A stretch of 64,000 nucleotides of DNA from Ptychodera flava (GCF_041260155.1 NC_091944.1:12217272-12281271); one strand, 5' to 3'; shown: positions 45,461-58,961, counted from the stretch's first letter. Notes: generated from the letters alone by a model not told the origin. Numbers and translations: made by a program.

Positions 45461-45819
45461 AATTGTAGTAAGATAAAGGTTGCATTTTTGCTTTTCATAA
45501 AAGTTACTGTGATGCATGATTAGTTGAATGTCCTTGTTGTACATCACATTCGATAAACCCTTTGTCAACGGATGAGACAACGTTCTCTCGTCGGTTATCA
45601 AATATAATAAAGTCAGTCGTAGTTGACATGTGCTGCATCTAGGTCACTGCATACTTTGAATTCTTGCATGAGAATATAACTGAGAGTTTGTGAACGTAGA
45701 AAAAATGTTATTATGGTATCCATTTGCATTTTCTGAAATCGTAAAGTACTGCATGTATTATTCACATACATTTGCATTTCATTTTCTTTACACGTCTGTA
45801 TTGTATTTTTCCTAAACAG

Positions 45820-45854
45820 GTCAGCAAAGGCAAGATGGTCTTGCTAGAGGCTGA
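45820..45854 (+). pseudogene. Terminal exon remnant of locus C
   Basis: TTTCCTAAACAG precedes (N)QQRQDGLARG and TGA in the phase 1 frame. It lines up with T4 of locus A (CAACAGG, GCTGAAGGTGGATAA against CAAAGGC, GCTAGAGGCTGATAA). Confidence 0.5.
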
Positions 45855-45859
45855 TAACC

Positions 45860-48800
45860 CTTATGTCAACGGGCGAAACTTCTATACTGGAGAGACGTTA
45901 ACTTATAATACTGCTATTGGAATTACGCAAAGTACAATAACCAGTTCAAGTTTTAAGATTACGCTAAGTTTATCATTAGAGCCCTTCATTGAAACAACTT
46001 GAATAGAAAAACAGCATGGTGGTGTGGGATTTCTTTAAATTGTGTAGAAACGGTATTTTCCTTGCTAGTCAATCTGCAGAGAAGATACGGATGATAGGAT
46101 GCAGATGGATCTTTTGTTCCTTAATTCATAGCACGTTCAGCACAAGCAATACACTATTTTAGCAACGGATGGATTTTTCCTTATATTTGGCGAAAAAATA
46201 CTACAGACGAAGAAAACATTACCATAATTTGAAGTTTCATCTGTATCTGAGGTTTCATTTGTATCTGTAAAGTTAGTTTATTGGTCAGCCTCGATCTAAC
46301 AAACTCCCTTAGCTGTAATATTATCTTATTAAGGTGGAGTTGCATGTTGCCAACACAGTTTTTTCAAAGCAATATTTCTCATCTAAGATGACAAGAAAAC
46401 TCCGTATACTATATCTTTTTAAAAAGCAGAGAATCTAAACTTTGGTATGGTAGCAATAGTTTATATTTGAAGAATGAAGAATGTGTATATTTTGGGTTAA
46501 AAAACCCTCAGTTTTGGTATTAATAATAAACATTAATCTAAGTCAAAAACTTGATACTATTTCCTGAAATGTAATATCTCACTTGAAAGAAGAGTACATT
46601 TAGAAACAAAGGACTCTTTTATTTTGCATTATCTATGCTCATTCTAAAATGGCAGGGGTTGAAAGACTGACCCTCAAAAACGTGATTGAAAACATGATTA
46701 GCAAAATTAAAATGGCTCCTTTTCAAAATGTTAGCATTTAATTGCCAAACAAAATCGTCGTTATGTTATATAGCGTTTAAAGAATATAATGTGAAAATTT
46801 CAGAAAATTTGACCCAGCCAGAGTGGAGTTAAATTCCTTAGAAATGTTGAAATTGGGAGAAAAGAGAAGCCAGAAAATAGGATGATTTGTATACAGTTGC
46901 ATAAATTAACACTTTTTTATCACGAAACTTATGACTGCTTGGCAAGCTAAAAAGTTAACCCAAACCAATATTTTAATCTTTGGTTGACAAATTAATTAAA
47001 ATTGAATGAATTTTTGCGAAAAAAAGTGATTTTGTGCAAATTACACTGTGTTGGGTGCACATAAGTGTCTTGTTGAATGTATGTTTGGTTTGCCATGCAT
47101 AATTTAGCTGCGTGAAGAGTTTTAAGTCAAATGAAAGAGTTTTCCACTTCATTCCGTTCAATACAAATTACATTTAACGATTTTTTTTAATTTTCTATTC
47201 TTGCTGGGTTAAAGGAGGTTATTTTATTTCCAATAACCGGATGTAAGGGAGACCAATATTTCAAGTTATGATAGTGAATACTTCTTTCCATCTCGTCTTT
47301 GTGTTTGTAATCTCATTATGACTTTAGAAAACTAGTGCACTTTTCTATAAATGTAATTTTTAAAAATCAATAAATTGCTTTCACTTGCTGATGTTTTTCG
47401 ACAATTTTGAATTTAAAAAGAACCGAAAACGATCAGAAATTGATCAAAATACTTTCTTTCCATCTCGCAAGCATTGTAAAACCAATGATATTATTCTCTT
47501 CACTATGATCGTTAATGTAGGACACAATTTAAAACTCTGAGATTGTTCAGTAAAGTTAAAGTTTACGTTTTTGTCACACTTTGGTTTATTTCGAGATACT
47601 TTAGTATTGAGTACATTGACTTGTTAAGGGTGGTTACGGGTCAAAGTTGATATCGAGATACTGGGTATCGCATCTGAATTTGGTGCGCTGCAACTGATTA
47701 TGTTTGCAACGTTATTGTAAGGTTAATAAACTGTAAACTTAGGAAACAGAACCTGTATCAAGTTTGTAAATATGACATCACTTAGTCAAACATGTATGGA
47801 ACTGTTTACAGCACCACACTTGCAATATGTGCTTTTCTGTCACGTTCTCTGTCTTTACTGCCTATACTGCCTAAGTTCTGAGTGTTACTGCCGAACTGTT
47901 GCCTGTGCTCTATAAGTATGCTGAGGAAGTCATCCCTGTGCCGCGCCTTGTAATGTGGATGACGTGTGCCGAATCGGAGCTTAGTTTGCATGCACATTAA
48001 ATGTTTCAGACCAGTTTAAGAAACATACCCTTTTATCTCTTCATTTGTATAACTTTTCCCAAGTACTCCAGCTTTGCTTATTACTTTTCATTCGGCTTGG
48101 TTCCTTCCCGACATTTCGACCATGCCTAATCGTACTAGGCTAAATTGAGACACCTTTGTTCGGGAAACTTTACAGAAACTACGGTATTCCCAGTCATAAT
48201 CAATAATACAGAATAGATAATTGTTTGAACCAGCGTAGAAAATGATCTCACATTATCTATATGGGAAGGTGAAAATGGTTGCCGATCTCTATTATCCTCC
48301 TCTGATGGATAAATAAAAAATGAACTTTCTGACGATCGTGAAAACCCTACCTCCCCTGAAAGGTTTCGAAATGAGTTCATACAAATCGAAGACCAACCAA
48401 AATATGATAACTGCTGATATCGACTTTCAATGCATACACTATTGCTGACAAACCACTGTCAGAGTTTGTCACATTCGGCACTTTTGATGGCAGCCTGCAG
48501 ACGTCTCTCGAAAAAAGACCCAAGCCGACAGTTTCTTTGGAGAAAACGACATGTCGAGTCTTTTCATTTACCGTAACTGAAAATAGATTTAGGGATTCAG
48601 TTCAGCTTACTGGAACACTAGGAGCATTGTTAATTGTCTAGCTACCTTGTTGTCTGTGACCAGTTCGGCAAAACACCCTACATGACCCTACATGATCCTA
48701 TTCAGTTTACCCGTCAAGGAGCAACAAGAAATATGTTATTGCGCGGGAAAGCAAAAATACACCTGTAGTATGCTCTGAAAGAGTGTCTATAATTATCCAT

Positions 48801-51560
48801 GAACACCAGTCTGATTAAGGGCAGCCTCATTCAAGCTTAATAAACCCAAAACCCAATATACATGAGCGGGTGTTCTCCACTTACAAAATCAAAACACATT
48901 CAAATGCAACCCCTTCTGACCCCCACCCCGATAAAATTGGCCTAATGGAATAGCTAGCGCCATGTATACGGTTGGAATTCACTTTATGTCATGAAACCAG
49001 CCAATGTAAGGGGTGGACCGTTCCACTTTTATTGGGGGATAGAAATATAAAGCAAAATATAAAGAGCAGAAATTTAGTGACACTAATATTGCTGCCAGGA
49101 TTGTTTTTCAATAAACTATCCATATAAGGAAGGGCTGGAAAATGCATTGATTTTTAAGATAATTGTATGCATGCTGTGTAAATGATAACTTGTCAAGGTT
49201 TGGAACGCGAACAAAAATGGAATTCTGCAGCCTGACCACGCTATAAATCTATTGGTCTATTTGGTAGCTATAAAATGTACAGGAGGCATGTAGTTTTCAA
49301 AAACTGCGTGAACGGGTACAAAGGTCACATACAAGGCAATAGTATCTGTCCCCTTGAAGTGAATAGTGAATGCGACAGCGAAATTATTAAAAATGGCTCT
49401 AAAAAGAGGGTTTGTAATGTTCTATTATGGTAAGAAAAAGAGCCTGTAATGCATCAACGTCAGGTCACAGTATTCGTCAGAAAAAGCAAATAAATTATTC
49501 ATTTTCTGCCACAACATTGAGGTCACACTCCTATAAAGCAAACGGTGTCATCTGTTGCAGCTGGTGTCTTTCTGTAAACACATGTAAAGGCGGAAGCAGA
49601 TGTGCAGGTGATTTGACAGGCTAGTTTGCTATATTTATGCTGTATTCAACAGCTGTTACGCTTTCCGAAATATATATAAAATGCTACTTTTTAATAAATT
49701 TCAGACTTAAACGCCAAGACTTGTATACTTAATAGTTCTTTTGCCTTAATTATTTGCGATTTTTTTTTAAGTTTCTGGGATTTTTTGCTGAACATTGATC
49801 ACGTTCCATAGTGTCAACAATTTGCTACAGTAACTGCACACTATTTTCCTTGGTATTGCACATGTTTTTTTCGGGGCTTGTTTATAGGTTGTTACATGTT
49901 AGTTTCTATTCCTGAGTTTATTCAATGTATAAAGTTACAGTCAATTTGCGGTGAAAATGAGATTGACTTCCTTTAATTACAACTCAAATACATCCACATT
50001 GGCGCGACTCGTTGATTACAAACGTCCATGGGCTATTCAACTGAAGTGCAGCTGAAAAGGCGGTAAAACATAGTAATATTCACATCTCTTGAAACAAACC
50101 AAGGCCAATAGAATTTCTCGTGATTTACGAGGCTGACTGTATCACGCAACAAAGATCATAAATTGTTGTAGATCTGTTTCCATTTGTTTTTATCAAGTTC
50201 TAATGAAGTAGTTTTCGTCCGTCGATACGTTATGTTAATGGTTAGGTCGGATAAATACGTTGAAAGACTGGCTAGAAAAAAACAAGAGAGACATGACGAT
50301 ATTCTTTCATGCTAAGTACATGTATGAGCATTGTTTCATTGAACACATGTTATGATAATGTGTCATTATTAATGTTGCACATTTATGTCCCGTGAACACA
50401 TGCTTTTTTGGCTGTGAGCAGTCTGATATTTGCATACCGATGGGTATTTGCATAAACATACTAGCTCATCCTTGTCAAGAATACTCTTCCTGTTTGGGAT
50501 AAACATCAAAATATCAAACACTTATTTAAAAAGAGCAACAGGTGCTGCAAAAAATTCCATATAATATAATATAATATCATATAATATAATATAATATAAT
50601 ATAATATAATATAATATAATATATATAATACAATACAATACAATATAATATAATATAATATAATATAATATAATATAATATAATATAATATAAATAATAT
50701 AATATAGCGAATAAAAGCAACTTTTAAATATGTGCATCGAGATAAAAGTAGACAGCAATATAAACTCTATACTTTTCTAATCTTATTTCTTATCAATGTT
50801 TTCGTATGTGCATGAACATTCCAATTACGGCCAAATACAGTTCCCGTTACAACATTAAACTACTCATTACAAATACTTATATTTTGTTTGATGCAACTAT
50901 CAAATAAGAAATAACATATCAATTTCAATCTATCACCTCTTTGACCTGTAGAGGACAAACTGACAAAATTGCAAAGCTTAGTGATTGTTTTATCGGAGGA
51001 AACAATAAGAAGAAAGTAGTATAAATAACCCCAGATTACGTTTCTATAGTAATAAATTCGAAAACGTTTGTTTATTGATTATCTCCAGAGCTAGATAAAA
51101 ACGAAAATCATGACAGATAAAGTGACTAAAAGCAATGCATTTATTCTTTATAGATAACACTCGTGTTTTGCGTATTTTAAGTCTTGCTGTCTTACAACGA
51201 AAAGCCAAATTATTCGAAAAATTTCAGCTTGCCCCATCCGAAGCTTGTTTATTTTCACTCCATCGCTCAATTGTGACTCAATTTGTTTGACGTTTTAAAA
51301 GCCATCGAAAACAACAGCTGGTCTACAACGTCGGACGTACATATCATCGTATAATTAGTATGGTTTGACAGGTGATCCAAAAATAATCAAATTCATTGTG
51401 TTGTATACTTCCGCCATGTATATCTATATCCTAGAAAATCATTGACGTCATATGTATCTTTAATCACTGCACACGGCGTACATAAACTTAAGCACGGGAA
51501 ATAAAGAAACATGAAAACCTCACAATTTGCTACCTTTGTTGTCAGTTAGCTTTGTGCAAT
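45860..51560. other. Long gene-free stretch between C and D
   Basis: No exon with conserved splice context is found. Two reverse-strand open segments (47,806-47,997 and 48,135-48,380) and one forward segment (49,427-49,624) have somewhat balanced composition but match nothing I recognise. An ATAAT-type microsatellite lies at 50,560-50,705. Confidence 0.4.
50560..50705 (+). repeat. (ATAAT)n microsatellite
   Basis: About 140 bp of ATAAT units with an ATACA interruption in the middle. Confidence 0.95.
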
Positions 51561-51950
51561 TCTGCTATGAAGGTTTTTTATCTCAGAAAAAGGTTAATGA
51601 ACTTAGCGGCCATCGATACCAGTAAAAGTGTTAATCAAAACGACAAGATCCTAAATTTACATATCACAATTAAAATTCAAACATCACTGTGACACGTTGC
51701 AAGCCCATCACGTGAAATTCTCATGTTTCTTCATTAAGTGTTGACTATTTTCATCGTTCTAGAGGTCATCGATACCAGTGAAATTATTAATTTAAACGAC
51801 AAGATCTCAATTACACATGCCAATATGAATACAAACCATATTTGCGAGATATTATAATTGAGAACTTGTCGTTTTAATTAACAATTTTACTGGTATCGAT
51901 GACCGCTAGGTTCATAAACAGTCTGAGATAAATATCTTCGTAACAATTCT
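51561..51950. mobile_element. MITE-like inverted repeat with an internal direct repeat
   Basis: TATCTCAG, GAACTTAGCGGCCATCGATACC on the left faces GGTATCGATGACCGCTAGGTTC and CTGAGATA on the right. A second, direct copy of the CATCGATACCAGTGAAATTA block lies at about 51,768. No coding content. Confidence 0.7.
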
Positions 51951-52171
51951 ACCATTCCATTTTTACATTTGAAAATAAATGACCAATTAAGTATTCATCA
52001 ACGACGACATACAGGCTAAACAACAAATCAGCTTTCTTGCAGATGACGCCTGTGTATGGAAAGTGAATAGAATGCAACACAGATGGGCCGATGACCAACC
52101 CTGGGCAAATTTAGCAGAGCAAGCCACTGACAGCAATTTAACCGGACGTTCTGTCTCACCTTTCCTTCATC

Positions 52172-52229
52172 ATGGACGTCAACCAAGAAGAAGCAGCGAT
52201 TAATCTCGCAAACGTGTCAGAAAACCAAG
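52172..52229 (+). CDS. Locus D exon 1
   Basis: MDVNQEEAAINLANVSENQ plus one base, with donor G followed by GTCAGT. The ATG context is TTCATCATGG. The exon joins in phase 1 to DASKPKQTICIHT. It is the first ATG-initiated exon that fits, although the ATG at the start of exon 2 exists in another frame. Confidence 0.7.
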
Positions 52230-55200
52230 GTCAGTGCTAGTATTGTCAAATTTCAAGGGCATCGTCAAAATGTGAGATGATGTCGCATAGACTAAAATGA
52301 TATAACATGATTACATTATTTTTGCATTATTCTGTACAATTACCTTGATTTTGGGGTGTTTCAAGACACGCATTATAGGACTATTAGCGATGTTGACAAA
52401 ACACAGCAATACAAAATTTGGTACTCGTCTTTCATCACTTACAAACATTCCATGACGGGCAATTTATCATTCACAGCACATTGAGTTTAGAAGCTTTTTG
52501 AGATTCATGTAAAACTTTAAACTGACATTCTTCCCAATTTTATAAGAAATGTTCCAGAGAAATCATTACAAACATGACGCCGATGGTGTCTAGCGAAAAT
52601 TGAAAGTTTATCGGAAAAAATACCATGATTTCTTATATGCAAAATGATCGATTAATTTGCAGTTTTCAACATGTAGAATGGCGGCGGTGTATTGAGTATT
52701 GTCCGTGACCCAATACAGTATGTATCTCAACTGTCTATTGTTTTAGTAACAATGTGAAGGAATTGTGTTTAAAAGAGAGTGGAGTCGTTCAGACAGAGAA
52801 TGGAGTCGTTCAGACATTTGGCCTAAATGTTGACACTTTACCAGAGAAGTAGATCCAATATTGGAATGTTATTTTTCCTTGTCAGATGCCTCCAAGCCAA
52901 AACAGACGATTTGCATCCATACGAGACAGGAATCCTACGATCCAGCCGGCAAGAATGTCGGTAATTCACTGCAACAGCTTTTTCAAGAGGAAAACATTGA
53001 AGTCGTATCCTCGCAAGATTACAAGAAACAAGACCTGAAGCAGCCGTTTACGGTAGTGGTGGTTATCGACGCTACGCCTGACAAGGGAGATATATCAGAA
53101 AAGGGTGAAGGAACAGTGAGCATAGCTGGAGAGCTGGCTCGCATGGAACCCAAAACAGCACCCGAAGGTATAGTTTACTTAACATTCTCATGTGACAGTT
53201 TTTTGACGATATGGAGTCAAAAGCCTATCACGGATTATGTCGCTGTGCTCCTGAAAATTAACTATTATTATAGTGAAATTCTAAGGTTAATTTTTCATTT
53301 TGTGTCAATCTATACATATCGTATCCATATACAAGTTTTAGTCAACCACAGTTTACATGTACAAAAGAGATACCAATTTGTATTCATTGCAATGATAAAG
53401 GTAGACCTTCATCGGCTAATTATTACTGTTTGGGTCTGAGTTGACTGATACTGACACGTAATAAGTTCAATATCCTGGTATGTCCCTTTTGGTCGCGCTT
53501 CCACATTTATGACGTCTCTAATATAAAGTATTCTCCATCTTCTGCATCACCAAAGTAAAATATCACTTACACGCTCCATGATCGATTTGGAAAATGATTA
53601 AATTTCTGAAATTAGAAGTACAAAATAATTCATGGGTGGTTTGATATTTAGCATCACACAGCATGTTTGACAGTGGCTGTTTCTGTTTTCATATACAGCT
53701 GGAAATGTATAGCATCTGTCCATTTCAGAGATGATTGTCGATACATGGAAAGTCACGTGATTCTCTTCTGTGCCCACTCAGTGTTAATTACATCGAGAAA
53801 TAATACCCTACTATTTCATTCCCCTTGGAATAGTTTATTTCAGAAGTGATTGAAACTACAGCGAAATCAAGCAAATAAACGGCACAAGGTCAATGACCAT
53901 GAGCAGGTCGAATGCAAAAAACGACATACACTCTACCAAACCATCCACTAAGTAGTAATTTATTTTATTTGCGTGCTGCAGGTTCGTTCTTGATTGTAAT
54001 CTATGGCGATGAACTGTCCAAAAACCTCGGCGAGAGTGAAAGTATTGCTGAGAATTGGCTTCAAGTCTGGCGAGTCAAAGACGATAAAGCGTACGACCTG
54101 GCACGTAAAGGACGGTGTTTCAGCATCTGGGAAGATTTCAATGAAAAGCAGAGAGAGCAGATTCGTCAATATATTAACGACATCCCGAAAGTGCTGGACG
54201 TTAAAGGCACAGCTCGCACCCTCGTTATCGGAGATATCGCCAAAAGCCAAGTTTCTGACTGTGTAAATGACCACCCGCTGATGATGAAACTGGTCACTGA
54301 CGAGACGGAGAATGAAACTGAGTATGGTTACTTCCATTTCAACAAGGTCAAGGGCAGAGAACCGAGGGTCCAGATTGATTATAACATCGCCATACCCCAA
54401 GTGAAAATATGCGAAAGTACAGATATCTCAGTCGCCCTCGAAGAACAACTCCAAGAAATGTACTCGACAAAAGATGACACATCCAAGGCACATACCATCC
54501 TCACAAGTAAAAGTACAAAGCTTCGCTATGAGCACGTCTTAGTGGCAAGCCACTGCGACCAATGCTTTAACACGTTATACGAAAAGGAGCTAATCCTTAC
54601 AACTCAGTTAAGTACGTGTCTATATCTTCGCATAACGTTAAAAGTATAATGATAAAGACGGTTTATGTAAGGCCCTTTAAATAAAATTCTTTGTTTGTTG
54701 TCCGCTTGCTGGTAGGTTTTCAGAGAAAATTAAGTAAACAAACACAATGTTAACACTATTAAAAATAAAAATATCATTTTCCAAAAGGAAACCCCCAAAA
54801 AATGAGTTTATGTTAATACACTTGTTTTTTCTGTGTTTGTTTTTTCCCAGATTGGCTGGTAAGTTTTTCAAAAATCCAACGACGGCAAACAAAGAATTTT
54901 CTTTAAATGGCCTCACTAATATTGCAAGCTAGGAAGATATCAATCATACCCTCCATACATTACAACAACAATTTCAAAAGATCTATCTTTACTGTTCCTA
55001 TTCTCACATTCTCTTCATAAAAAATTGTCATTTTTCACCAGGAATGTCTGTATCGGACAAGTCGATTGAAGTTAAGACATAATTTCACGAATTCATGTAT
55101 CGTGGATTTCAGTGAAAATATAAAAGTTTATTTATTCAAGAGCTATTAAAATGGAGTAGCATTTTTTTATTTTGTCTTTAAACTCTGTATCGAGATATTA

Positions 55201-55755
55201 CTATAGTTTGTATAAACAATAGAATTTCAGCGCTCGTTGTTTTATGCAATAAACTTTTGATATTTTTTTTCAGAAAAAGCTGGTATTACACCTGTCGTTG
55301 ACGCCGTACCTCTCATCGGAGAGGAGTACGCCGATAAAGTGTCAGAGAATACACGTGACTACATCAACGTGGCAAGACGCAATACGCACCAGCATTCCAT
55401 CGAAGAAGATGAAATGGACGGAAAGTCGTTGTTGAAGGCGTACATATACCACGTCTGTCAGAATCCGAAACCGTCGAAGGGTTCAACAGGTAGAAAACTC
55501 GCGATATCTCTGTTGATCGGACTGGCATGCCTCGTCCTGGCCGCTACGTTGGCAATGACACTCCAAGGCGACGAGCAAAAAGACAAGGGGGAAAATGAAA
55601 GTGGACACACGGGCTTACCAACAAACCATACGACATATACAACACATACGCCTCTGACTGACCATACAGACTTATTTAACAGCACTCCACCAACAATTCC
55701 TACCAATAATAGTACAAACATGACCACTGCAGTTATAAACACAGCAGCGCCATAA
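52172..55755 (+). CDS. Locus D: type II membrane protein with mucin-like tail
   Basis: This is a four-exon gene model (52,172-52,229; 52,886-53,167; 53,982-54,611; 55,274-55,755), all introns phase 1, predicting 483 residues. Residues 20-113 hold the first strands (TICIHTR, VVVVIDATP). Residues 114-323 begin SFLIVIYGDELSK and contain RCFSIWEDFN and SHCDQCF. Residues 324-398 hold DAVPLIGEE. A transmembrane helix follows at about 399-420 (LAISLLIGLACLVLAATLAM). A Thr/Asn-rich tail of about 60 residues carries NHT, NST and NMT sequons and no cysteine. No signal peptide is seen, and basic SKGSTGRK precedes the helix, so type II orientation is predicted. The ectodomain replaces the Kazal repeats of A. 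Function unknown. Confidence 0.85.
52886..53167 (+). CDS. Locus D exon 2
   Basis: 94 codons, phase 1-1, with acceptor TTCCTTGTCAG and donor G followed by GTATAG. It carries two strands, a helix (NVGNSLQQLFQEENIE) and VVVVIDATPDKGD. Confidence 0.85.
53168..53981 (+). other. Intron 2 of locus D
   Basis: No further exon or repeat is visible. Confidence 0.6.
53982..54611 (+). CDS. Locus D exon 3
   Basis: 210 codons, phase 1-1, with acceptor GCGTGCTGCAG and donor A followed by GTACGT. It carries FLIVIYGDE, RCFSIWEDFNEKQREQI, VKICES and SHCDQCFNTLYEKE. Confidence 0.9.
55274..55755 (+). CDS. Locus D exon 4
   Basis: 160 codons with stop. The acceptor TTTTTTTTCAG is strong. It encodes the juxtamembrane region, the transmembrane helix and the Thr-rich tail and ends at TAA. 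An AATAAA lies at 55,889. Confidence 0.9.
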
Positions 55756-55888
55756 AACCATTATTTTATTGTAATCTTTAGTTTAGTAATTGTCGACGAT
55801 TTACCCTTTTAATAAGTACACTCAACTTGTACTGTATGAATTTTACATAAAACGAGAGGTGATGTTACATGGCTCGTTTAATCCAAGA

Positions 55889-55894
55889 AATAAA
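55889..55894 (+). terminator. Polyadenylation signal of locus D
   Basis: AATAAA lies 134 bases past the stop codon. Confidence 0.5.
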
Positions 55895-55899
55895 ATAAT

Positions 55900-57170
55900 A
55901 ATTAGATGAATTGCTTGAAATATTGTGAAAATATAAAGGATGGTTTGTAATTTAAGTTTGTTTGTCGTTGCCAGCATGATCTTCCATTCCAATGTAATCT
56001 GGGCATGCGCATGTCTGTCCAGCATCCCTTCAATGAATAAACGGAGTAATGGAGTAATCCCACTGCTTACTCCTGCCAGGTGTTGTGGTCACGGTATGAA
56101 TTAATTAAAATGACAATGCTTCTTTACTTCTTAAAGGAGGGGGTCGTCAGAACTTTGTTCAAAGGTTGCCAGTGACGCCTACGATCGATGTGAACACTGT
56201 CTCTAGAGTACGTTAGCGATTGATAATGAAAGTTAAAACATGTTTATTAACAATGAATATCGTAAAATTTAAATGTTGCAGCTATGTTGACGATATCTTG
56301 CATGAAATACATTGTTTGTAAAGAAGAAAGTCGCACACGCGCAGTTTAGACTACCCTTCTCCCTTCAAAGGTTTCAAAGTGTGTATAGTCAATTCAAAAA
56401 ATATTTAATTAATGCATTGATTATGTTCTTTAGACAGTGTGAAAATCGCTTGTTTACAAGATCTCCCTGCATTGAAAGTAGACTACAGCGTGTAGGTCAC
56501 ATATAACGCTGGCAGACTCAGAGATGTTTAATTTAAAGGCAGGTCAAAAAAGTCTAGGCACGTGTTTGGGCCGGCAAGGATGGTATTCCAATGTTGACGT
56601 GGTGAAAGGAAGACTTAAGCATCGATTATTATAATTTAAGATGCTATTTTATTCCACTGTACACTGCTGTATGCTACAGTACATAGGCTGATGATTAGCT
56701 AGAGGTGAGATGGAGACTGACCAGTAAACACGTGATATATGGTCTCATGAATAGTAATGACAGTTCATGAATAATAATGACCTAGCACTATGTCACTATA
56801 TTACACTGAACAGTTTGCTGTGTATAACCTTCGATCAGCCCCGATACAAATGTGTGCGGCACAGTCAGCACACTTTAATAATCATAGGATAAATTGTTGA
56901 CAAGATCAAAACCTCCCTTAGTCTATCCAACGCTTGTTCAGTCTAAACTTTCGGTATTTCAGGTATGCCTGCTGGGGGTTAGATTTCGTAAAAAATATGG
57001 CATACAGTGCAGTGTGAAGATTATTCATGATTGCTCGTTTTTCGATCATGACTTTCAAATTGGATCGTATCCCATAAAAGCGAAACTGGTCTTTGAGAAG
57101 TCTCAGATGTATCATATGGTATCAAATCTCAAATTAGGTCATGTACGACTAAATTAAGCTAATTAAAATG
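55900..57170. other. Gene-free stretch between D and E
   Basis: No exon or repeat is supported. Confidence 0.4.
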
Positions 57171-57176
57171 AAAATT

Positions 57177-57413
57177 AGAACTTGTACTGAGATTAAATGA
57201 CTTAATGATAAAGGCTATTACCATTAAATGATCGAAAATAAAAATGACAGTTTCATTTCATTTGCGCTTAGTATAACGTTTTTTGCAATTATCGTTTAAG
57301 TCTTTGCTGACTACATCATGATGAAATGCGTTTATATCAGCCATTATGTCGAAATGAGTTGATATTCGGCCATTATGTTGAAATTTAAGTCATTTAATCT
57401 CAGTACAAGTTCT
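57177..57413. mobile_element. MITE-like element with 28-bp perfect inverted repeats
   Basis: The left repeat starts AGAACTTGTACTGAG and the right ends CTCAGTACAAGTTCT. The 28 bases match perfectly and are separated by about 181 bases. Perfect identity suggests a young insertion; a target duplication is not clear. Confidence 0.7.
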
Positions 57414-57419
57414 ATTCGG

Positions 57420-58780
57420 AGGATTTTGCTGCCTTTTTACAGAATTCCAGTGCAAATGATTATATCAGCCATGGGTGTAAAACGAATTCACCAACATTTC
57501 AGTAACGTTTATTCTATTTTGGTCCGCATCTTCACACTATGTAGTTCTCCATCCTATATGTAAGCTCAGTGCAGCCATGCAGCGGCAAAATGGCAAATGC
57601 GACTACATCACTCAAGTAACTGCTAATTTTCAATGTAAACGAGGCAGCCGTGGCTCAAGATATTTTATGCTTGTAGATCGTTCATTTTCGGCGTCAAAAT
57701 CTTTGCTACATCACAATACATTAATCTCTTGGGTTGCCATTGCAGAGTAACACTCCGACACCATTATGTAATAAAGGAAAGCAACTCCACACATCGTCCA
57801 TATCTTAGTTGTTTGTGTTTAGTTTGTTTTGTGTATTTTAAAAGTGACTGTATTTTAAGTTTCGCTGTTTTGTGCATAGAACTGATTGGCACGGCTAGAC
57901 ACAGCTGTAATCTGCATGCCAGTGCAATCTCTACTCCAGGGTGGAAATACTGTATAACACTATAATCTCTAAACGTTTTATTTCGGAAATTTGCCATACT
58001 TTCTTCATCACTCGCCTCAAATTCATCCTAAGCGGATAAATCGTGTGGAATAATTGATAGCTCGTCTGTATTCCCATGTTGTCCAACTTGAAGTTTGTTC
58101 CTTCACTGGGAATGCTAGAATGTCTAATTTTGTTCTACTGTGTTTATATTGTGTTTACTAGATTGAAATATAGATATATGTTCCATCAACATGTTTTGCT
58201 CCACAAGTTTCTGTTATAAGGGTGTGTATTTCTCTGTTGTTTGTTCTGAGTGGTCGGATGTAAGCTTTGTGAGGTATCACTGGTTGACGAGCTATTTCGA
58301 AGCTTCCTTATTGTGTCATCATTAGTGTCTACAACTGCTGTTCCACGTGCACTTCCTTTATCTAACGGTTTGATTGGTACCTCGCCGTTTTCTGATGGTG
58401 TTCTCAATGTATTCTCTTCTGTGTTTCGGAAAGGAAACCTAGTTTCAAGAAAGTATGCAATAACATTACACTAGTCTTATTAAAGTTTATTATTTACTTA
58501 GGGCATTAATAAACAAATGATCACATATACAACTTCAAGCTTAAAGCTTATTAAAATTATGGTTGAGTTTTATTACAGTGGTTAATTTGTTTATTACATT
58601 TGTGATTCCGGGTTGTTACATTAATGCTTTGCTGTTTTATTGCTTTAAGTTTGTGGTTGATTTTATTACAATTGTGGTTAATTTTTACATTTATGGAGAT
58701 TATTATATTTATGGAGGTTACACAGAGCAACCAGCGACAGGAAAGTGCGAGTAGATTACTCATGCAGGGGGCGTGACGAT
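57420..58780. other. Gene-free stretch upstream of locus E
   Basis: Small open frames occur on both strands (for example 58,186-58,407 reverse and 58,250-58,474 forward), but none has recognisable content. Confidence 0.35.
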
Positions 58781-58788
58781 TTGTTCTC

Positions 58789-58862
58789 AACGCAAACGAG
58801 AAAACCGAATTACTCATCCAGAAGCCACAACGCAAACGAGAAAACCAAATTATTCATCTAGA
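58789..58862 (+). repeat. Two direct repeats upstream of locus E start
   Basis: CGCAAACGAGAAAACC(G/A)AATTA then TCATC(C/T)AGAA occurs twice with a 40-bp period, about 80-150 bases before the proposed start codon. The position would suit a promoter element; no factor is proposed with confidence. Confidence 0.6.
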
Positions 58863-58936
58863 AATCACTGTACCTCGTTCATGTCCAGCTTCATAACGCA
58901 TTGATGCATAACAGTGGTTATACAGAGTCTATAGAG

Positions 58937-58961
58937 ATGACTACGGCAAGATCACAACAAG
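58937..58961 (+). CDS. Locus E exon 1 (inferred)
   Basis: MTTARSQQ plus one base, with donor G followed by GTTAGT. It joins in phase 1 to VVVFTKLESF. It mirrors the short first exon of D in position, phase and donor. Confidence 0.55.

Noticed and set aside
58186..58474. Overlapping open frames on both strands upstream of E
   Set aside because: Neither has splice context or known content, and each may only mirror the other.
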